DNA of 64,000 nt from Margaritifera margaritifera (GCA_029931535.1 JAQPZY010001244.1:1288501-1352500), one strand, 5' to 3'; shown: positions 1 through 13,047, counted from the stretch's first letter. Program-made: numbers and translations. Notes: generated by a model not told the origin, from the sequence alone.

Positions 1-3000
1 GCATTGCAGTTGATTAAGATTTTCTATAGCCTGCTAGTGCACGGACCTTTCATTTCCAGCTTGAAATGTAGTAGACCTTTTGCAGCTTCTAGTAAAAACT
101 ACCTTATAAATGTTTGATGAAGCTATTTGACTTCTTCAGATAAAAGTGATATTGGCCAGTCAACTCTTTTTTATCTCACAGGTAACCTACTCGTACATTT
201 TTACTGAGGATATATACCGTTAGACTCGAGAAATCACCTGGACACTGTTTCTTCGTCTTGGTTCATAATGATTTTGGCATGTTACCTTTAGACCTTGAAA
301 ATGAGAAATTTATTTGTATCTTGTTGGTGAAGTCATATTCAGTTGAAATCGAGGCATCAAGCAGAAATCATGTACGCAGATTGGATCTTATTGATTCAGA
401 CCTTCATATAAAAATCAAGAAGCTTCTTTATTTTCTGAGAAATTGCATGAAGTTACGTTATGTAGAACTTAAGTTATTGCTTTGAAAATAAAAGCTTTCA
501 CAGGAGCTTACGAACAAAGCCATATCATCGTACGTTACGCCATAAACAGGTGAGTGAAAAAGTATATAGATGCTGTTGTGTCATTTTTCTTACATTTCTG
601 AGGTTACATTGTTGAAAAATCAAATGTTGTGAATGGCTTGATTTGTTTACACCAGCATAAGTGCAACATAAACTGAGTTTATATCATCTAGAGTTTACCT
701 TGGCATTTGGACTTGACCTGTGACCTTGACCTATAATAATAGCAACATTAGTTTTTCCTTTAATTTTTCATGATCTTAGCTTTAAATGACAAATGTTGCC
801 AACTTTTCTCACTAAATTTGCACAGAATGCAAATATACGATTTCTGGCCCAGGACTATTTTGCTTCTGGAAAAAAACTGTGCAGCAGACGGTTGAGCAAA
901 TAAAGTAACCGCCACATATCCAAAGGAATTCCTGCTATCCTGCGATGTTTTTCACCAGAAGACCACTAATGTCTGATCTCGTGACATATTCCACATGAAA
1001 CATGAAGGTGTCTAAGAAATAATTCTACCTTATAGTATGCAAGGTACGAGTCCGGCTAAAAGAATTCTACCTTAAAGTATGCAAGGTACGAGTCCGGCTA
1101 AAAAGATTCTACCTTAAAGTATGCAAGGTATGAGTCCGGCTAAAACTAACGAAGATAATGTGACCGAAGAACTCATTTGACGTTTGTTTGTTTGGGAGTG
1201 AGGGGTGGGGGTGGGGTGGGGGGGTTCAAACTTATGCTGAAACCAACATACTTCAAACTAAGTAAACTCTCTCTATTGACATGTACGTAATTTGGCACCG
1301 GTTTCCATTCGATTACCTTAAAAGGTCTTAAAGAGATCGCATCGAGCAGAAAATACTAATTTTACAGTTATCCTCCCTCCCCCCCCCCCCAAATCATTCC
1401 TCTTCCAAATGCATAGCGAGTTCCATGGGAACTAGTTAAAGTGTAAACTGTCTTTTTTTGAGGGGGGGCCTACTTTTTGTAACACATTTGTCTTTCTTTT
1501 TTCAATCATCAATTAAGAAACAATCCCATCACCTTACATTTTACGTATTCAGCATGTCTGACAAATACATTTCAGGGTTAGTAGACACACAACAGAATAC
1601 CCACTGCCATATGTATTGACCAGTACAGGTATTTATACCTGTATGTAAATGTATCGGCTTATATCTATTGGTCAATGGAGCATCACATGCGGGTCACTCG
1701 AGTGCCTTATGTTGTCTAAAAATGGGTCAACATATAGGGTTGTGGCTGTTATGTTATGTGTCTACAGTTCCTGGAATACATTTGTCAACAAGGTTGAAGT
1801 TGTTCAATCAAGGTTATGAAACTTTTTTCAAACTGATGAATAAATAAAAAAGAAACAATATGTCACAAAAAATAACATAATATTAGCATATCTTGCTCAG
1901 TGAAGTGCGTGTTAGTAATATGAGTAGTAAGATCGATTTTTAATTAATATTCTTCACCAGCCTCAATGGAGGCGTCTGTTGTCGTAATCGGATTATCTAT
2001 GACTAAAGGCATCTTCAGAAATCAAAGAAAATGGTTTGACGTAGGTTTACAAGGATGGGCTTTTGATTGTAGGAAATAATTAATTACCTTCGAGTCTGTT
2101 CTGAGACTTGAGACCTATTCATTTTATGTATTCATCCCATTTGATTAATTCTGAATGCTACTGGTTTTTTAAAATACTTTATCTATATGAAATCACACAA
2201 ATATAAAGTGAAAAGTGAGAGGCGGGACTCTGCTACGTTCGCTGCGCTCGCTCAGCGGTTTTTCTTTAGATTTTCATATTTTCATTAGTTAATTCTGTAC
2301 AATTGTTATTTAGTTTCTGAAGTAAAGAAAAGTTACTCTTCTGAAATATATTTGTCTCATTTGTAAAGACTTGCTCTGTATGAATGCAATTACTAGGATA
2401 CATGGATGGTATCTATTGTGCTTGAGTAAAAAGTTCTTCAGATACACCTAATATCCTCCAATTAATACAGAGAAAGTTTTAATTTTGGATTTTGGATAAT
2501 AAATTATGAGTCCAGAATTGGGTATTATGATTTCAGAAGAAAAACCAATTCCTACGTATGGGCCTGACTTTGGAAATAAACAAACAAAATTTTTGTTTGT
2601 AGAGTGTTCTGAGAAATACAGTTTTTATACTACTCACGTCTGGTACACATATGGGTAACTTCCATCTCTCTCTGTCTCTGGGTGAGTCTCAGGGACGGGT
2701 GCGTGGGGGGGGGGGGGGGAAGTAACCGGATTTGAAAAACATTGTCGGTTAGGATAGCCATCGTGGTTCGAAAGATACGTTTTCGGATCGGAATAATTAA
2801 AAAGTGAGTTAAGCTGGTTTTGGGGGATATATCATTGTTTTGGATAAAATGATACGTCCTATATTCCAGAATTGAATAATTGAGGCTTCGTGAAATTAGT
2901 TATACAGATGTCTTGAAATCTTGTTTTTTTTTTTTGTTTTTTTTTTTAATGTACAAAATCAGATGCCTACCGCAAAAGATTAGGTTCCCAGTCTATTCCA

Positions 3001-3046
3001 ATTACCTCACGAGACCTTGAACATTAAGATAGTGTTATTAGGTTTG
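1..3046. other. Non-genic AT-rich flank
   Basis: No convincing gene was seen. The only ORF of note (258-485, 75 codons) has no recognisable domain and no splice context. The stretch holds a three-copy 42-bp repeat at 1021-1146, a G-rich run at about 1201-1226 that could form a quadruplex, a C-run near 1378-1390 and a G-run near 2706-2719. Confidence 0.6.
1021..1146. repeat. Tandem repeat, 42-bp unit, 3 copies
   Basis: Three nearly identical units begin at 1021, 1063 and 1105. Each contains TATGCAAGGTACGAGTCCGG or a one-base variant. The copies differ at only a few positions, so the array is young. No ORF or promoter is associated with it. Confidence 0.9.
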
Positions 3047-3480
3047 TTAAATAGTATATGGTAAAATAAGTTGTCCGGAGAATGAGGGCAAACTATAGCC
3101 GAATATTGTATTACTGTCAGCTGTAGTATGTTCTATCCACACATCGTCTCCGGACTTCATTTCCACAACGACCATATTGGTCGCCATATTGTAAAATCCG
3201 TTGGCATTCTGACTGCTCCTGCTCCTCGCAATGACTGCTCCATTTTTCTTCAAATCGAGTTCCACATCAGCTGCTCCTTCTACGTATACGGAAAATGAAA
3301 ATTCATAAACACCGTCTATAGGCGCTGTGAATGTTCCGTGACGGACGTCGTACCCGTTTCCAATATTAGTTCGAACCGTGTCAAATATGAGTTCTTGTCC
3401 AATGCCTATAAGCTGGATGCTGTTTTGCATGGTTGTTGAGAACACAACAGGGTTTGGCAAAGGATTACACGCACATGTCA
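3047..3480 (-). CDS. C1q-domain protein 1, exon 2 (C1q domain)
   Basis: Terminal coding exon of a secreted C1q-domain-containing protein. The exon starts after a polypyrimidine tract ending TTTTTTTTGTAG at 3481. The joined protein reads a C-x-C motif (TCACNP) and then a complete globular C1q domain of about 135 residues. The family signature is clear in FDTVRTNIGNGYDVRHGTF, then APIDGVYEFSFSV and the closing SGQLIL strand. C1q domains are jelly-roll trimers that bind ligands. In bivalves they form large families of haemolymph recognition proteins, so an innate-immune role is inferred. With exon 1 at 4245-4461 the frame is continuous (217 + 434 nt, 216 residues). No break is seen. Confidence 0.9.
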
Positions 3481-4244
3481 CTACAAAAAAAATGACAAAA
3501 TAATTGTACACTTCAGTATGAAAGAAAGAACCTTCCCTATCGCGAAAGACAAAAGTTTAGAATTACTCTTTGATGTCTTCATTCACAACATCTTCGGCCT
3601 TTCCGTCAACGAAAGGAAACAACAAACAAACCCCACTTTGAACATATTTCGTTTATAGCCATATTGCGCCCTATGTCCATGCACTATATTGTTCACACTG
3701 GTGATTCGGAAAGGTCCAAGATATTACAAATGTGCATATGGTCTGATTTCCGGTGAATGTACAAAATGTGAACATATTAATCCACCTTAATACATTTTAG
3801 GTATTTTTACACTTGCTGAAATGCCGGATATGCTGTGATTGAGTTGTCAAGGAGAGTAAAGTTGAGCAGGTTCCTTGAGCTTGTTTCTGACGACAAATGA
3901 CAACAGACAACACCCAAATAGTTGACAATATTCACCAACATTATGGACGGGGATTATTGAATAGTGAGAATTTTAAAATTTGGATTACTTATTTATACGA
4001 GACAGAAAATAATCCAGCACCCTTGTGGATACTGGTGTTTAAAACAGTGTCACTTAGAAATCATCAAAGTAGTATAGATATTTCCCTCTACCAAAGAAAA
4101 TTTGTATTTTGTTACATTAGCAATGTTCTTATTGTGAAGCCGTATTTATCGTATATTACAGGTGTTTGAAAAAAATGCAAAATTTTACAGGACTGTACAT
4201 GTTAAAACTAGACCTTGACTTTTCGCATTACAATATATACCAAC

Positions 4245-4461
4245 CATTCTGCCTGAGTGCTTCGAGTTCATTCATTTCCCTTTCAAGTGCATCCGCCTCG
4301 AGTCCTAGGCTTCTTGTCAGCTTTTTTTCATCAGTTATTAAGGATAATAGGGAATCTGCCAGTTCTTGTTGCGGAGTATTAACCGTGGAAAGCTGTTGTC
4401 CGGCTGTTGTGTAGCCATAATACACCAATATAACTGCAATGAAGGCCGCCAAACGAAACAT
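4245..4461 (-). CDS. C1q-domain protein 1, exon 1 (signal peptide + coiled coil)
   Basis: Starts at the ATG at 4461. Residues 1-21 form a signal peptide (MFRLAAFIAVILVYYGYTTA). Residues of about 30-72 form a short amphipathic coiled coil (SLLSLITDEKKLTRSLGLEA and following heptads) that probably nucleates the C1q trimer. The donor is G|GTTGGT at 4244, phase 1, so the last base joins the first two bases of exon 2 at 3480. The intron is about 760 bp. All five C1q genes in the window share this exon layout. Confidence 0.85.
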
Positions 4462-5038
4462 CTTCTAGTATTAGTTAATATTATGAATCACATCATTTAC
4501 CAAAACGATATCTTGACCTGGATTACGGCCTCTCTGTGAGGTCAGGACGTCGTGATAAGCCAAAACTGACTCATGTGAAATGGAGAACCGAAACCATATG
4601 ACGAGTCCAAAGACAGGCTTTGACTTGAGTTTCGCTCGTAGAGGTCAAATTGAGTTCGAAGTATCTTAATATTAAATATGGTTTTAGAAATCGTGATATA
4701 ATTAACTGCCATGACACGGGAACAGAAAAGCAATGCAGCCGTTCCAGCTGTATATTACCCACGGTACAAAACTTAGATCTATTTGAGTTTAGGTCCAATA
4801 TATTAACAAAAGCTAACTTATATCGACATTTTTAAGATATAAGGCTATGGTTCGTGTGTTTGATTTAGCAAATTAAAATCTATCTATCTATCGACAATCT
4901 TTGCTTTGTTACTTGTTTAATTTAGTCCTTTTCTCTTCTCGTCCTCCATCTTTCTTTATTTCTCTGACTTCTTTTCCTTTTTGTTTTCCTTTTCTGATTT
5001 TTAACCCATCTTATTTATGGACTCTGTTTGTTTTTGCC

Positions 5039-5105
5039 GGAATCCGGGATCCAACCGGAGACTGCAAAGGTACAAAGCCAGCATGTTAACCGCTCTGCAC
5101 TATCC
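5039..5105 (-). repeat. tRNA-derived SINE head
   Basis: On the minus strand this reads like a tRNA half: box A TAGTGCAGAGCGGTTAAC and box B GGTTGGATCCC, about 30 bp apart. That is a Pol III internal promoter pair. No complete cloverleaf is apparent, so it is a SINE head rather than a tRNA gene. Confidence 0.6.
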
Positions 5106-5197
5106 ATTTCTTTTCTATAGGCAACACTTTTGAAATGAGTTGAATTGCTATTACAATTAGCGTATGGTTCATGTTGATTCTACTATGAACATAAACA

Positions 5198-5283
<86 letters not shown>

Positions 5284-5359
5284 ATATTAAGCTTATAAAA
5301 AAATACACTTAAACACACACACACACACACACACATACATACATACATACATACATACA

Positions 5360-5418
<59 letters not shown>
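5198..5418. repeat. Compound microsatellite (TG/GA/CA/CATA/TA)
   Basis: Consecutive (TG)n, (AG)n, (AC)n, (ATAC)n and (AT)n tracts. The ORFs here are pure repeat translations and are not genes. The rest of 4462-5991 holds only the SINE head at 5039-5105 and unique AT-rich DNA. Confidence 0.95.
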
Positions 5419-5420
<2 letters not shown>

Positions 5421-5991
5421 TAAATACGGGAGCTAGGATGTTGCATTTTATACTCCTTATGTGTGTGTTGAGATTATAATACCAAAGGACCTGCATTGCT
5501 TTACTTGTTGCATATGCTTTGCATCTCTGCGATCTTGGGTTGGATCCTGGTTAAAGCACAAGCAAGGGCACGCAGCTGTCCATTTAAGGTCCTGATTACA
5601 TAACACTTTTCGTTTGTAGCTCACCTAGAGAATTGATGCTAATATGCCATCAAATATGGCTGAAGATACAACAGATAGAGAAAAACTGAATCAGCTGTTT
5701 CATAACATATGATATCAACAACCTGGAAAAAATTCCTACAAAAAAAGTAGAATATTGACCCAGATTTATGGCCAACAGCTCTTGCATTTGGCTTATTAAG
5801 TAGTTGTCAACAAGGTGAGAGATCTCAGGCCAGCCTCGACCTCCTTTTTTTTTTTTTTTCTTTTACATTACATCTAAGCAGTCGAGGGCGCGTTGAATAC
5901 GTTGTTAACAATAATTGTGCAATCAACAAAAACTAAATAAAAGTACATAAAATTAAATTTTAAAACAGCGCTTGGTCTGTTCTGGTTTATT

Positions 5992-6419
5992 TCATACTTG
6001 GAGAATTTGTCCAGAAAACATAGCATATCCCGAACCGGTGATTACGTTACTGTCACCCCCCGGAAGGTGCCGAACCCATACTTCGTCCCCAGCGACCATC
6101 TCTATGGCAACAACGTTCATCGCCATGTTGTATTGGCTGTATCTATCCTCGCCCACTTTTGCCCTGGCTACTACTTCTCCATTCTTCACCAATTCTATTC
6201 CAGATGTATAGACCCCGGCTATATACACAGAAAATGTGAATTCATACGTTCCTGTGACGGGTGCAGTAAAAGTACCGTGTCTAACGTCATAGCCATTACC
6301 TATGTTCGTCAATATTGTATCAAAAAACACTTCTTGATTGACGCCTAAATTGGTTATTGTAGAAGTTAGAGACACAGTAAACAAAACGGGACTGTGTGTC
6401 GCAGCACAACCACAGCTTG
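5992..6419 (-). CDS. C1q-domain protein 2, exon 2 (C1q domain)
   Basis: The acceptor is TTCTATTTCAG at 6420-6421. The exon opens with a C-x-C motif (ASCGCAATHSP) and then a full C1q domain: FDTILTNIGNGYDVRHGTF, APVTGTYEFTFSVYIAG, and the closing SGQILQV. Joined with exon 1 (7585-7813) it gives a 218-residue secreted protein with no interruption. It is closest in sequence and layout to protein 1, which fits tandem duplication. A minus-strand AATAAA overlaps the stop codon (5987-5992), so the 3' UTR may be very short, or a later signal is used. Function by family: trimeric, ligand-binding, probably haemolymph immunity. Confidence 0.9.
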
Positions 6420-6773
6420 CTGAAATAGAAAAGGATATACATAAAAATTCTACTAAGTAAAGTCTATATTGATGAATAAAATGAATGGATTAGGAAAGAG
6501 AACGTCTTGTATTCTTGTATGCCTTTCTCTAAGCCTTAATTTACTAGTCTTCACTTTTAGCCTATTTCTCTTATATATTCAGACACATTTTTATTTTCTC
6601 TATCCCATTTAAAATGTTCCCATTATTTGACGTGATATTACATTTGGATTCTGTATGACAAAATCCGCCACACCCATGACCAATACTTCTTGTAAGTCTG
6701 CGTGTTGTGTAGCATTATCATCACTCTTTTTTTCATCCCCAAACCGAAGGTAAAAATTATTTATAAAACGGTT

Positions 6774-6881
6774 AAAGGCCAATCATTCCATGTATATATT
6801 AAAGGCCAATCATTACATGTCTATATTAAAGGCCAATCATTACATGTATATATTAAAGGCCAATCATTACATGAATATATT
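6774..6881. repeat. Tandem repeat, 27-bp unit, 4 copies (intronic)
   Basis: Units begin at 6774, 6801, 6828 and 6855 with core AAAGGCCAATCATTACATGT. The array lies in the intron of C1q gene 2. The intron also contains (TAG)n-like tracts at about 7250-7315. Confidence 0.9.
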
Positions 6882-7584
6882 ATCAACTAAATATTATTAT
6901 CACTTTAGATATCGATCATTTGTGACCTATACGCAGCTCATTTCTGTTTTTTAATTGTTATTTCTGATAAGACCCATTTGTATAAATTAATAATTGGAAA
7001 CTCGAAATCCAAGCAGGAATCGCAAAATAAACGTGTTTGCTATTTTTCTAATTGCTAGTTAGTTGAGCATGTAAATGAACTGTATATGAAATGTCTTTCA
7101 AATGTGTAAAGTTTCGGGTGAATTAATCTGAGGTGAGACTCTCCTAGCAAGAGTACGAAGATATGTGCATAAAATCGGATTGTTTTGCATACCAAAATTA
7201 TTCACGCACAATTAAAAATAATCATCTGAAAATAGCTAAATTAGGCAGTCTTGTAGTAGTAGTGGTATTACTAGTAGTAGTAATAGTAATACTAGTAGTA
7301 GTAGTACTAGTGACAGAAGTATCATTATCAAAAGTAAAAGTAATGATAGTACAGTTGTACTAACAACTCCAGCAAATGCAGCATCATAAGTATACGGAGT
7401 ATTAGCATACGAAGATAACAACAGCAGTAGTTGTAATGCTACTGAAGTTTGGCGTTTGAATGGACATAGCAAGATAGGTAGGTATTGACATGAACGTAGA
7501 TTAGTAGGTAGTACGGTGGGTAGCAATGGTTAAAAGTTTCAATGACACTGTATATAGTACTAAAATATGAAGTTTAAAACGCAC

Positions 7585-7813
7585 CATTATGCACATGGCC
7601 TTGTAACTCCCTCATTTCCCGTTCAAGCTGCGTAACTTCCTGTTCTAATTTGGTTCTCAATTCTCTTTCCTCCACGAGCAGAGACAGAAGGGACTCTGCT
7701 GCTTCTTTTGACAAACTCCAACTTTCGCTACCAGCAGTAATTTGACTCGATACGCATCCGCCATTAAAATTCTTCACAGCAAATAATACGGTGAAGAAAC
7801 CTATCACTTTCAT
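7585..7813 (-). CDS. C1q-domain protein 2, exon 1 (signal peptide + coiled coil)
   Basis: The ATG at 7813 begins a signal peptide (MKVIGFFTVLFAVKNFNGG). I chose it over an upstream in-frame GTG because the hydrophobic core follows directly. The second half is a heptad-rich segment (SLLSLLVEERELRTKLEQEV and onward to REMRELQG) parallel to exon 1 of the other copies. The donor is G|GTGCGT at 7584, phase 1. The intron to exon 2 is about 1.17 kb. Confidence 0.85.
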
Positions 7814-8479
7814 ATTTGGAGAAACTAAATGTGGACATACGCTGATAGTGGGGAAATTTTCCACCTATCTCATTACATTAACTGGGTCATGAAATTGTAT
7901 GCTATAGGCGGGTTCTTATCTTTACAATTGATGTGTAACCTTATATGGACCTTGTTCAAGATGTCCTACATGGTTACAAAAAATAAATATAAAAATTGGA
8001 CATGCAATATACGCCTTACCCTTTCCCAACTTGGACACATAGCAATAAGTATGTAATTGGATAACCGATGTGTGGGTTCTTTCAATTCAGCTAAAATTCA
8101 CAACGTGTAAATAATCTGAGGTATTATGTTCAAAGTATAAATTTATTTTCAAGTTAAGATCATTATAAATTTTCAATATTTTACTGTTTAACTTATCATC
8201 GCATCCCTTACAATACAGGAAGATAAAGAAATAAAGTAAAAATGAACTCAGACGATAAGATTTCATTCTAAAATACGTAATGCAACTTTACAACTTTCCA
8301 CTGAAACAACTACCAATCATTTATTTATATCCATCCTGGCATAAAAGTCTGAAGAAGAAGAAGAAGAAGAAGAAGAGGTACGAATGCGGAATTTTCAAAG
8401 AGAAAAAAAAAAAAAGAAGATAAAAAGACGATATGATTTCATACCCAAATTATGTGAAGTATTATTCGCTGGGCATAGT

Positions 8480-10590
8480 ATCAGCAGAGTCTATGAGATG
8501 GTCTGTTGACCGTTTAGCACAAGTTTGTTATAGCTATTCCTCCTAAATTACTATGAGGAATGCCATGAAACTTTACACACACATTCAGTCCAGATCTAGT
8601 TGGTTATACATGAAAATAGTGTCCGTCGGACATCAAATATGGCCGCCAGGGCGACCATCTTGAAATTGTTGTTATTGCTACTTCGAAAGACTGGATGGTC
8701 ATATCGACATGGGATTTTTACTAAAAGACTTTTTATGATGTCCAGTTGGTCCTTAATAGATATAGTGCTAATCAGATATGCAATATGGCTGCCACGGCAG
8801 CCATCTTGAAAATTTTGTTATTGCCATTTCTCCTGAACGGGATGGTCGTATTGACATGACGTTTTCACTAAAAGCATTTTTAAAACGTCTAGTTTGTCCT
8901 AAGTATATAGTGACCCTCGGATATCTAATGTGGCCGCCACGGAATGTCATATCGACACGGGGTTTTCGCTAAAGGCCTTCTCATGGTGTCGAGTTGGTCC
9001 CAAATAAAAATAGTTCCGATCTGACATCCAATATTGCTGCCATGGCGGCCATTGCGAAACTCTAGTTATTGCCACTTATCCTGAACAAATGGTCGTATTA
9101 ACATGACGTTTTTACTTAAAAGTCTTCTTATGATGTCTAGTTGGTCCTAAATGAAAATGGTGCCTATCTGATGTACAATATAGTTGCCACAGCAGCCATC
9201 TTGAAAATCTTCTTATCACTGCTCCTCTTGAATGGATGGTCTTATTGACATGGGGTTTTCGCTGAAAGTCGTCTTGTGATGTCTAGTTGCTCCTGGATGA
9301 AAATGCACTAAATAATCTATTTGTGTTGCTGTGCCGTAAAACAAGAAACCAAGCCAAAACCTGAATTAGCATAATGCCCATGAGACATCCAATATGGCCT
9401 CTATGGAGGCCATCTTGAAAATCTTATTATTGCTACTTCTCCTGAGCTAATGGTCAAATCATCAACATGGAATTTTTATTAAAGACTTCCTGTGATGTCT
9501 AGTTCGTCCTATATGAAAATGGGGCAAATCTGACATCCAATATGGCCACAACAGCAACCGTCTTGAAAATCTTGTTATCGCTACTCCTTATGGACGAATG
9601 GTTGTGCCAAAAATGGGGCTTTTCACTTAAAGACTACTTATGATCCCTAGTTGGCCCTACATGAAAATGGTGTCACTGGAACATCCAATATGATCGTCAC
9701 GGTGGTCATCTTGAAAATCTGGTTTTCGCTACTCCGTCTGAGTGGATTGTTATACCGATAAACTTATTATCATATCTAGTTGGTCCTAACAAAAAATGGT
9801 GCCGATCAAACATCCATCATGTCCACCATGGCAGCGAATTTGTAAATCTTGTTATTCCTCAAACTGATGGTCATATTGACATGGAGTTCTCGCTAAAAGA
9901 CTTCTTATGACGTCTAGTTGGTCATAAAGCAATGATGCAGATCAATGGTGGCCATCTTGAATATAATGTCATCACTATTCCTGTTGAAGGGATGGTCGTA
10001 CGGATATGGGATTTTTATTAAACACTTCTCACTTCATGTAGCTGGTCCGAAACGAAAATGATGCCACTGTGGCCACCCAAAATTAAAAGATCTCGTAACA
10101 GCTAATTATCCTGAACGGATGTCCACACCTACATTTAAAAAGTACACCACACACACACACACACACAAAACAAAAAAAAACCAAACAAACCCCCCCCCCC
10201 CCAAAAAAAAAAAAACCCCAAACAAAAACAACGACAACAATGCTTATTTATTTCATTAAAACGATGCTATCAAACTTCCAAAATGGCTGCACTGACTACC
10301 ATCCTGAAAATGTGTATATGGCTACTTCTCATGAACGGATGGTCGTATCAACATAGGTTTTTCATTAAAATGCTATTGTAAAATGTAGCTGGTTCTGAAT
10401 GAAAATATTGCTTATCTGACCTTCAACATTGATTATACTGGCCATCTCCAAAATCCTGTTACCATTACTCCGCTTACATGAATGGTGGCATTGACATAAA
10501 GTTTACACTAAAACACTTCTTGCAATATTTCATTGGTTCTGAATGAAAATGGCGCAGACCAGACAACCAACATGTCCGAAAGTTTGAAAA
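8480..10590. repeat. Degenerate satellite, about 14 units of roughly 150 bp
   Basis: Successive units share an order of blocks: CATCTTGAAAATCTTGTTAT, a 'CTCCTGAACGGATGGTCGTA'-type block, 'TTCTTATGATGTCTAGTTGG', then 'CATCCAATATGGCCGCCA' with a near-palindromic GGC core. Anchor positions for the CATCTTGAAA block include about 8658, 8803, 9197, 9408, 9562, 9708 and 9951, with looser matches at 9045, 9832, 10290 and 10440. Units differ by perhaps 20-30 per cent, with indels, so the array is old. No transposon ends were recognised. Confidence 0.8.
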
Positions 10591-10925
10591 CCAGATCGAA
10601 TTGACCTTGGGGTCAAATCAAAGACCATTGCTTGCATTTTTGTACTCAACTGGTCTGATAAACACAGTGGCATATACATATACACTTGAATTTTAACCAG
10701 ACTTTGTATTTTTAGTTGCATTCCAATGAACACGGTGATAGTCAGCACTCTGACATTGATTTTACTGACAAAGGTCTTGACTCCGGTTTATAGTTGTACT
10801 GACTTTTGAGCATGATAACATAAACAAGTATGACTGAAGTTGATTAAACCCAGGCTGTGGATATATAAGAAAAATACCTCAACTAATGCAACTTAAATAA
10901 CTTCGCTTTTCTCCCCCCCCCCCCA

Positions 10926-10993
10926 ACAACATAACATAACATAACATAACATAACATAACATAACATAACATAACATAACATAACATAACATA
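10926..10993. repeat. (ATAAC)n microsatellite
   Basis: About 13 uninterrupted 5-bp units next to a C-run. An ORF across it on the minus strand is a repeat translation only. Confidence 0.95.
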
Positions 10994-11469
10994 ATTATTA
11001 TAGATTTGACCAAACTTAGCATTTGGCTGTACCATTGTCTGAGGCAAGTTCAGTGATTTTCTCTCCATAATCTCCAATTGAAGGTCAAAGACCATGTCAA
11101 GAATTTCATACTGCACTTACATGTATATTGTCAACATGTTAACTTAGGCATATAAGAATATGTTTCTTCCCTTTAAATTTCGTATGTTGGAGTTTTTAAA
11201 GAATACCAGAGATAGTATGAATACTCGGCAGTCCCACAGTCTCTTGTTTATATTATGTTACACTTATTAACCTTACCATTTAGCCTGCTACCGTTGTATC
11301 CTCAACTCTCGTTTTTGGTTATTTAATTAATTTGCCGTACAATCTTTCTCACGTGATCGGTTTAGACAGTGCTTAGTGTTAAGATTTAGTCATTTAGTAC
11401 AACTGTTATTTTTAACGCTTTTTAAAAATACCATAATGGCAAATAGTAGTTGCCTGACAGTCTCTTTTA

Positions 11470-11532
<63 letters not shown>
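11470..11532. repeat. (TA)n microsatellite
   Basis: About 31 TA units. The stretch after it, to 12399, is AT-rich with no gene seen. Confidence 0.95.
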
Positions 11533-11537
<5 letters not shown>

Positions 11538-12399
11538 CAAAAACTATACGACTATCACAAATCCCCGTTATTTTTCAATATTTGCCCCGTTGCAAACATA
11601 AATAATATACATGTAGTTTATTTTTTCTTAACATGCATATTAATTTCTTCTAATGTTTTAGATTACTAGTAACAAAGAAAAAAGATCGTAGTTTTTGTCT
11701 TCATTCTTGCTTTTTTTAATGTGTATGAACTTTTCCAGAAAGGCATTTTTATCATTGCGACGACATCACAGTATTTTAAAATTTCAATATTTTTCATAAA
11801 GTACGAATTAGTTTGTTGCAATTTAATCGTTATGAACAGGAAGTCAATGGACAAAGCTTACGTTTTTATTTCATATTGTTTTTATATCAATTTATATTAT
11901 TCCACACTTTTGGACCTATATGTCAAAAGGAGAGACAAAAAGAAAAGAAGAAAGGAAGAAGTGGTTAAAAGTAAATGTGTGTAACATTCTAAAAATCACC
12001 ATGTTGTTATGGAAACTATTCTTGTACGAAATATGTGTATAACAATCTACATAAAAAAATTTCATTGTATTAGAAGAAAAAGTGGAAATATTGTTATATT
12101 ACTTTACTAATAACAATAATAAGTCCAACGATAGATGTGTGCAATTTATGATGCAGACAGAAACATGGAATAGAGAAACTTTTTGGTTTAATGAATGAAA
12201 GAGCCGATGCAGGGTGGGTTAGAGAACAACTCTAATAATTACAAGTTCTACTGTTTAGAAACCAGATAGGTCCTTTTGATGTTAAAAAATTGAGGGGTGT
12301 GAGTTTTAAGTTTTTGATGAATTAATTTTTACTCTTAAAAAAGAAAAAAGAAATGCAGCGGCAGCTTCATGAAAAATTTTATCCATATTATGCAAATTA

Positions 12400-12818
12400 C
12401 TATTGGATCAGATGACCCGAAAATGTAGTAAATGATTGACCCTCTAGCTTGTTACTGTCGGTTTCACTGATGTGTTCCACCCAGACGTCATCGCGCGTCT
12501 GTAACTGAAGTGTCACAATGTTTGTTCCCATGGTATAATAGCTAGCGTCTCCAGTGCGTGCCTTAGCAACCGGTTCGCCATTTTTAACAATTTCAGCCCC
12601 AATAAAGCTTCCCCCGGCAGAAAGCACAGTGACTGCAAATTCGTACACGCCCGCCACTTGAGCGGTAAAAGTGCCATGCCGAGCGTCATATGCGTTACCA
12701 ACGTTATTTATCACTTTATCGAAAACAACCTGTTGACGCTGTCCAAGGTTTGTTATGGTGCTAACCAGAGCTGCAGAGAAGGCGAAGGGAGATGTATTGT
12801 TTGTACATCCACATTGTG
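12400..12818 (-). CDS. C1q-domain protein 3, exon 2 (C1q domain)
   Basis: The acceptor is TTTTTATTTCAG at 12819-12820. The exon begins with the conserved C-x-C motif (AQCGCTNNTSP) and encodes a full C1q domain: FDKVINNVGNAYDARHGTF, AQVAGVYEFAVTV, and the closing FSGHLIQ. No exon 1 exists within several kb upstream. The nearest free exon 1 on this strand is 34619-34817, whose phase-1 donor joins this exon in frame to give 205 residues. The 21.16-kb virus-like element at 13048-34207 fills the intron. Without it the intron would be about 630 bp, close to the sister genes. The coding sequence is intact, but whether the expanded intron is still spliced cannot be told from sequence. Confidence 0.88.
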
Positions 12819-13041
12819 CTGAAATAAAAAGCATGAAAATTAATGCTCGTTCATCTGAAAATGTACATATAGTAAAAGAAAAAAGTGTCTGTCCATCACA
12901 ACTTGAACGTTTCAGAATTGGCCCTGATGGGCATTTTCAACTATCCTATTTCATGAAATATTAGGTACTTGTCAGAAAGTTTTTTAAAAAATTACAATAA
13001 TTTTCATTTTGACAATTAATGCTGCAAATTCAACTTGTATC

Positions 13042-13047
13042 TTCCTT
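13042..13047. other. Target-site duplication, left copy (TTCCTT)
   Basis: TTCCTT directly precedes the terminal AGT of the virus-like element and is repeated exactly at 34208-34213 after the terminal ACT. Six-base duplications are characteristic of Polinton integrase insertion. Confidence 0.93.

Larger units (their letters stand above)
7814..12399. other. Gene-free interval dominated by satellite DNA
   Basis: No coding sequence is supported. The interval holds a (GAA)n tract near 8349-8375, the degenerate satellite at 8480-10590, a CA/A/C-rich low-complexity stretch at 10150-10235, an (ATAAC)n array at 10926-10993 and a (TA)n array at 11470-11532. Short ORFs inside the satellite are shadows. 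Confidence 0.7.

Noticed and set aside
258..485. 75-codon ORF near the window start
   Set aside because: No domain, signal peptide, splice context or repeat in the window supports it. AT-rich DNA gives such ORFs by chance.
5039..5105. Functional tRNA gene
   Set aside because: Boxes A and B are present but the acceptor stem and anticodon arm do not pair, so it is a SINE head.
8600..8972. Small ORFs inside the satellite
   Set aside because: Not conserved between units; each unit breaks them differently.
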